From NCBI GenBank assembly GCA_036346205.1, contig JARFJB010001817.1, forward strand, positions 1,044,001 through 1,108,000: a stretch of DNA of 64,000 nucleotides. Direction: 5' to 3'. The position numbers were made by a program, and so were the translations under genes. Below the pieces are notes generated by a model. It searched no databases. It had not been told where the DNA came from and was given only the letters and a program-made list of their open reading frames with translations. The DNA is from Vesta saturnalis. Lineage: Eukaryota > Arthropoda > Insecta > Coleoptera > Lampyridae. Shown in pieces: positions 32,318 through 64,000 of this stretch. Each line of letters opens with the position of its first letter. The first letter of the stretch is position 1.

Positions 32318-33695
32318 TTAAGACAGAATGTCCTCATTCTGTGAAGTTATCTGTTTTAAAGGAATCACTTCTTTATCCTGTCTTTGTTTCCTAATTCTAT
32401 TACGCATCTTATTTCTAAATACATAGATCAAAATACAAAACATGAGTAATAAAATAATTATAATAGTCGTTATATATAACTGTATAACATGCACTAAAGG
32501 ATTAATTTTTAAATCAGTGTTTAACATTTCAGCTTCTTCTTTTAAGGTTTTCTAAATGTTTTGGTTCTAGTTTTACAGTCAAGTCAGCTTTATAATTATT
32601 AATTTCTGTAGGATTCTTGTAAGTAAAATTAACAAATATGTTTTCAAAAGTTTGATCATGTATTGTTAATTTGCAATTGCTTCCGGATGATACCAAAGCA
32701 TTAAAAATGATTTTAAAGTTATTAATTTCATTGTGAGATGCTTCAATTATTTCTAAATCTTGTTTGACTGATACTAAAATTTTTCCGTTGTCTAATTGAG
32801 CATATAACTTATAATTGTGATTGACTACGGCGTATATACAATCTTTGTTATAAGTTATGGAACACTTACTCGTTTCTGTTCTTTCAAAACACACAATTTG
32901 TTTTTCTATAACTTTACACTTTTCATTAATCCATAGTTCTTTTCTTACACCTTGAAGGTTATATTGGAACAGCGGTATTAGCACCTTGTTTTGCTGATCA
33001 GGTATCGGGTAAATTCTTTTGTATTGGAATATTGAAGGATTGAGGATGGGTATATACAATATACATGTAATTGAATCTTCTGTTGACAAAATTCTAAACT
33101 TTGAAAATTCCAGTATTTTAAAAATATGGATTTTATCTAATTCAGGCAACTCCGTCTTTTTATAAATTAATTTTAAATGGTCGATAATTTCAATTATTTC
33201 TATATCAGACATAATTTCGAGATTTGTTATTTCAGAAAAAGCTAAAGAAATTGTTCTTTCAATAGTTTGAAGGATGTCCAATAATTTGGAACTTAAATAA
33301 TTATTGTATTGAATAATTAACTGTGTGTCAAGAATACTGTTCACCTTGTTTAATTCATTAACAAATAAACCAGTGTTGTTCTGGATTGTTTCCAAGTCTT
33401 TGGAGTACCTTTCGGTGATGTGATTAGCAAATCAAGTGTATTTATCTACCTGTGGAATAATTTTATCTGGATTTTTATATAGTGAATTGAGATTTTTATT
33501 AATTTCAGTTAAATCGTTGTTGTCAGGTTGCCAGTAATATATTTAGTTTTTAAGTGATTATAGGTTTCTAGTATGCCATTGTGATTATTAGAATGCTATT
33601 TATCTATTACTTCGAATTGTTGATTCCAACACGTATATTGTAAAAAGAAAGAAAGAAAAAGGATGTACTTACAAAACTAAGGTTGCTAATAGCAT
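32318..33695 (-). pseudogene. Errantivirus-type envelope (env) gene, broken
   Basis: The first ATG after the leader (33695) opens a short hydrophobic signal-peptide-like start that hits a stop after eight codons. Downstream, an open frame of about 288 codons (33395-32529) matches the shape of insect retrovirus-like fusion glycoproteins: an N-terminal helical region, a cysteine-bearing ectodomain, N-glycosylation sites. It ends in a stop one base out of frame with a second frame (32527-32318) that holds a strong transmembrane segment (residues about 18-35) and a basic cytoplasmic tail. One further stop lies near 33440. The gene therefore has at least three breaks and cannot make a full envelope. 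In intact relatives env mediates membrane fusion. Confidence 0.75.
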
Positions 33696-33954
33696 CTCAG
33701 TTATGCCTTGCAGTTGAGAAGTACCACAGCGGTTGAGGATTCTCAATGGATGGTGTTGCTATTGTTGCAGACTCTGGTTTTTGTTTCCTAGGCGTTGTGT
33801 ACAGTTGAGGTCCGTTGAAGGGCAAAGTACCTCGGTAGGCCAGATGGATATTCTCACCAAAAATTGCTTAGCACGGTGATGAATAATCGTGGTATACCCA
33901 ATGAAGATTTAAAAATCGCCGACACTACGTTATATTATATAGAGCCGTTTGTGT
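33696..33954 (-). other. ATG-free leader between primer site and env
   Basis: Roughly 260 bases from the primer site to the first env ATG contain no ATG on the sense (minus) strand. Such a leader suits a subgenomic env messenger. A GTAAGT donor-like string lies just after the signal-peptide start near 33672. Confidence 0.5.
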
Positions 33955-33972
33955 ATCCTGTCCGCAGCGCCA

Positions 33973-34288
33973 ATTATGTTTTTATTGCAAATAAGATTTA
34001 TTTAAAAATAAATTATTACAATTAAAAACTGAGACCTCATTAACTATAAGTTAATATGAACTCTGCCTATTGTTATCAATGCATCGTCTTTTATAACAAT
34101 CATTAATTTACTTAAGATAACTAACATCTCTAAAAATTGATAAATTACAATAATAACAAATATGAAAGTTTCCAAGTTATAATATTTGATGAGGCAATTA
34201 ATATTTGATGTGTGACTATTGTTTACAGAATGATATGTTATACTAGCTATTTAATAATGATATATATTATACAAAAATACAGAGAATA

Positions 34289-34293
<5 letters not shown>
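33973..34293 (-). repeat. 5' LTR of the env-only element
   Basis: See the element entry; begins AGTTATATTCTCTG on the minus strand at 34293 and ends CATAAT at 33973 next to the primer site. Confidence 0.9.

Positions 34294-34358
<65 letters not shown>
34293..34358. repeat. (TA)n microsatellite at the LTR element's right border
   Basis: Continuation of the TA array that the LTR element entered. Confidence 0.95.
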
Positions 34359-34922
<564 letters not shown>

Positions 34923-35135
34923 CGCACCACTGCAAATTTTGTAATTATGTTTTTGTTATTGCCCTCAGTATGTAATTTAACGTTAATATAATGTAAATGA
35001 TGGTAATTAAACAATAACGCAGTAATTGACACTCATGTTTATTAGAATCAGAAGAATTATACAAAATTTGGCGATCAGGTACAAAAATTAGAAAATTGTA
35101 AAAATCAACTTAGCTCTACAAAGGAAAATTCCAAT

Positions 35136-35384
35136 TTACAAAAAGTATTCATGAACCTTAATACCTCGTATTACCTCCACGCACTGTGTTGTGGTAAGCA
35201 GTGGGGCACTAGCAGGCCTTCTACTGGATAGTCTGTCTTCTTTTAGTCTTCTTCTGACGGTTAAGGAAGACATTCTAACATTTCTGACAGTTTCGAGTAA
35301 ATTACTTAGCTCCCTGCTAGTACGGTTTCTGTTTCGTAACACCTGTAATCGGAGAGAGCGCTCATCAATTTGATTTGGGGACAT
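35136..35384 (-). pseudogene. Tc1-like transposase N-terminus
   Basis: The frame reads 'MSPNQIDERSLRLQVLRNRN', 'TSRELSNLLETVRNVRMSSL', 'TVRRRLKEDRLSSRRPASAP', 'LLT', the second helix-turn-helix and linker of Tc1-type transposases. No catalytic domain follows on the minus strand below 35136, so this is a truncated remnant. It lies just outside the giant inverted repeat. Confidence 0.75.
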
Positions 35385-36169
35385 TACCGCCTAATAAATT
35401 GGCCACATAACGCATACTTCTTTCCTTTTCTAACAAATTTGAAGCTCTTACACATTCGGCATTGCTTAAATGGCGTGCCCGATTCATTTATCTACAAAAG
35501 AAAAAATAGCCAACGCTCAAGTAACAACTTTAAAAAATACACTCACCAAACTGATAGAATTACGTGAGCAAGGTAATTATTCTTTTTCACTAAAGATAAA
35601 TGACGTGCAATCACAAAAACAGTACAAAACTGATAACAACCAACGTCTGTTTGACACAATCCACCTATTATTATTTATTACAGTAAACCCTAACATTTTC
35701 TTAAATAATCAAAATAAGTCGAAAAATATGAGTGGTGCATTAATTTTGAACAGGAGTTTATATACCGGGTGGCCACTTAGTACGTGGACGGTCTATATCT
35801 CTCTTGTTAAACACAGAGGAAACACAGAGAAATATTATATACACAAGTTGTAGGATTCGTGAAGGGTGCACATTCCTAAAATATTTTCTAGTATACAGAG
35901 TGTTTCAAAAAAGCGGGGCGGCAGAAAGGTAACCCCCATTTTTTTTACAGAATCGAATTCAGCATAAAATTCTACGTATAGTACAGTATCTTAATGTAAG
36001 TTTTGTTGCGGTGTTGCCAAGTTTTGTGTAATTTACAAAAAAATGTGGAAAAACAACCTGTTCAAAAAATTCTTGTTAAAACATTAAATGTTTTTGTATT
36101 TGCCAATCGATAGCTTATGAAAAACTAAGGTAGGAGTGTGCAAACCGTTTTTCTTGGTCTCTTAAGGTT

Positions 36170-36176
<7 letters not shown>

Positions 36177-36215
<39 letters not shown>
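36177..36215. repeat. (TA)n in left arm of giant inverted repeat
   Basis: Short TA tract at the position that corresponds to expanded tracts in the right arm. Confidence 0.9.
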
Positions 36216-36218
<3 letters not shown>

Positions 36219-37304
36219 GGACCGCCATAAAGTTGGACTCATATGGGAAAAATTTTTATTATTGAAATTTCTGAAAAACTCTTGGCGGTTCGTTTCTGCA
36301 TCTCTGACAACCAAAAAATCCATTGTGGTATTTGTCACGTGACCATAGATTTGGCGGGAATTTTGAAAAATGTTAACCGTGATGCCGAAAAATGGGTCAA
36401 ATTGACAGGATATCGAAAAATTGTATTAAGAAAATATATTTAGAATGCAACAAAGACCCCATCCAATTTTCAACCAAATCAGAAAAAATAAATAAAAAAT
36501 ACCATTGATTCCCTTCTGCTTTTATTACGAAACATCATAAAACCTTGTTTTACCTGGAAATAGTTTTTATAACATAAATTGCATCAGTTTAGGTCAAAAT
36601 TAATCAAATATTTGTAAAATAGACATTTTGTGAGAGGAAAATTTAAAAAATACGATTTAGCCTCATCACCGATTGTGTTCATGCCCTGTATATTGAAGCG
36701 GATGAGCTGATCTAATATTTTTAACCGGTAAATCAAATGTAAACGAACTAATATTTGTAATTAAAACTTAACAACACATTATTTATCCTTATTAAATATA
36801 ATATTGATTAGTACATTTGAAATTAGCTATATTTTTGAATTTAATAAGTGGCTTTGGAAAAATCCAATATTTCGGCTTATAAGGATGAAAATTATTGCTC
36901 TGTAAAGTGCACCTCATAGTTTAAAATACCTAAAATTATGCAATTTATATTATTAAAACTATTTCCAGGTAAAACAAGATTTTATGATGTTTCGTAATAA
37001 AAGCAGAGGGGAATAAATGGTATTTTTATTTTTTTCTCTGATTTGGTTGAAAATTGGTATATGGGGTCTTTTTTACATTGTAAATACATTTTCTTAATAC
37101 AATTTTTCGATATCTTGTCAATTTGACCCATTTTGCGGCATCACAGTTAACATTTTTCAAAATTCCCGCCAAACCTATGGCCACGTGACAAATGTCACAA
37201 TGAATTTTTTGATTGTCAGACGTGCAGAAACGAACCGCCAATAGTTTTTCAGAAATTTCAATAATAAAAATTTTTCCCATATGTGTCCAACTTTATGGCG
37301 GTCC

Positions 37305-37773
<469 letters not shown>

Positions 37774-38226
37774 CCTTAAGAGACCAAGCAAAACGGTTTG
37801 CACACTTCTACCTTAGTTTTTCATAAGCTATCGATTGGCAAATACAAAAACATTTAATGTTTTAACAAGGATTTTTTGAATAGGTTGTTTTTCCACATTT
37901 TTTTGTAAATTACACAAAACTGGGCAACACCGCAACAAAACTTACATTAAGATACTGTACTATACGTAGAATTTTATGCTGAATTCGATTCTGTAAAAAA
38001 AACCGGTATATAAACTCCTGTTCAAAATTAATGCACCACTCATATTTTTCGACTTATTTTGATTATTTAAGAAAATGTTAGGGTTTACTGTAATAAATAA
38101 TAATAGGTGGATTGTGTCAAACAGACGTTGGTTGTTATCAGTTTTGTACTGTGTTTGTGATTGCACGTCATTTATCTTTAGTGAAAAAGAATAATTACCT
38201 TGCTCACGTAATTCTATCAGTGTTTC

Positions 38227-38228
<2 letters not shown>

Positions 38229-38292
<64 letters not shown>
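38229..38292. repeat. (TA)n just outside the giant inverted repeat
   Basis: About 32 TA units immediately after the right arm and about 160 bp before the first recognised SCAP exon. Confidence 0.95.
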
Positions 38293-38297
<5 letters not shown>

Positions 38298-38450
38298 TTA
38301 CTAAACAGAATTATTTTCTGAATTCTTTGTGAGCTACAAATGTATAAAAGTGTATATGCCGCTGTGTGCTCGCTCGCAGCGCTTTTTCATAAAATGAAAA
38401 TTCTATAAATAAAACAACTTTTAGTATATGTATAATTTGTTTGTTTACAG

Positions 38451-64000
<25,550 letters not shown>

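Larger units (their letters stand above)
31995..34293 (-). mobile_element. Env-only LTR element of the Gypsy/errantivirus type
   Basis: Two direct repeats, 31995-32308 (314 bp, 3' LTR) and 33973-34293 (321 bp, 5' LTR), are near-identical. Read on the minus strand they begin AGTTAT and end ATAAT, as Gypsy/errantivirus LTRs do. A primer site TGGCGCTGCGGACAGGAT (33972-33955) touches the 5' LTR and a purine tract AAGGGGTAAGG (32319-32309) touches the 3' LTR. Between them are only a ~260-base leader and a broken env; gag and pol are absent. Both LTRs border (TA)n, matching the known preference of this group for TATA-type targets. Confidence 0.9.

Overview
The window is AT-rich, intron-bearing animal DNA, almost certainly from an insect. 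A beetle is plausible from the 36-53 bp introns in the host gene and the element mix, but this is inference. It holds one host protein gene, one tRNA-like gene, and otherwise a dense, nested graveyard of transposable elements separated by long (TA)n microsatellites.

Host gene: SCAP, the SREBP cleavage-activating protein, is on the + strand. Nine exons run from 38451 to beyond 64000. The first exon (start codon) and the last C-terminal residues were not found. The exons encode the lumenal loop, sterol-sensing domain, later membrane segments and WD40 repeats. The coding part is open and splices in frame, so it looks functional. Two introns have been enlarged by repeats: 40975-47655 (6.7 kb) and 48798-63706 (14.9 kb).

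Layout. 1-1380: Penelope-like retroelement with an internal inversion. 3.06-3.48 kb: old copy of a repeat also found at 61 kb. 4895-10174: DNA transposon with TA target sites, carrying a ~385-bp tandem array and a decayed DDE transposase. 10.99-14.9 kb: a hAT element split by a piggyBac (TTAA target sites) and a non-LTR retrotransposon; the piggyBac carries a palindrome with a good hammerhead ribozyme fold. 16.2-19.7 kb: mariner, a second hAT, a mariner remnant. 19797-23297: DD41D-type Tc1/mariner element with long terminal inverted repeats. 23.87-30.1 kb: a third hAT split by a pogo-like element and by a PIF/Harbinger element whose two genes interlock through each other's introns. 30.84-31.6 kb: tRNA-like gene abutting a truncated Crypton. 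31995-34293: short LTR element of the insect errantivirus type keeping only leader and env. 35.55-38.22 kb: giant inverted repeat. Intron 40975-47655: Tc1 element, SINE, Penelope remnant. Intron 48798-63706: non-LTR element, two DD41D elements, another DDE transposase, Gypsy integrase, and a ~250-bp-armed inverted repeat around a Penelope endonuclease remnant.

Nearly all transposase and polymerase reading frames carry stops or frameshifts, so most are fossils. The most informative signals are the insertion order (several target-site duplications can be read exactly), the interlocked Harbinger genes, the env-only LTR element, and the hammerhead palindrome. No bacterial-type operons, CRISPR arrays or toxin genes were seen.
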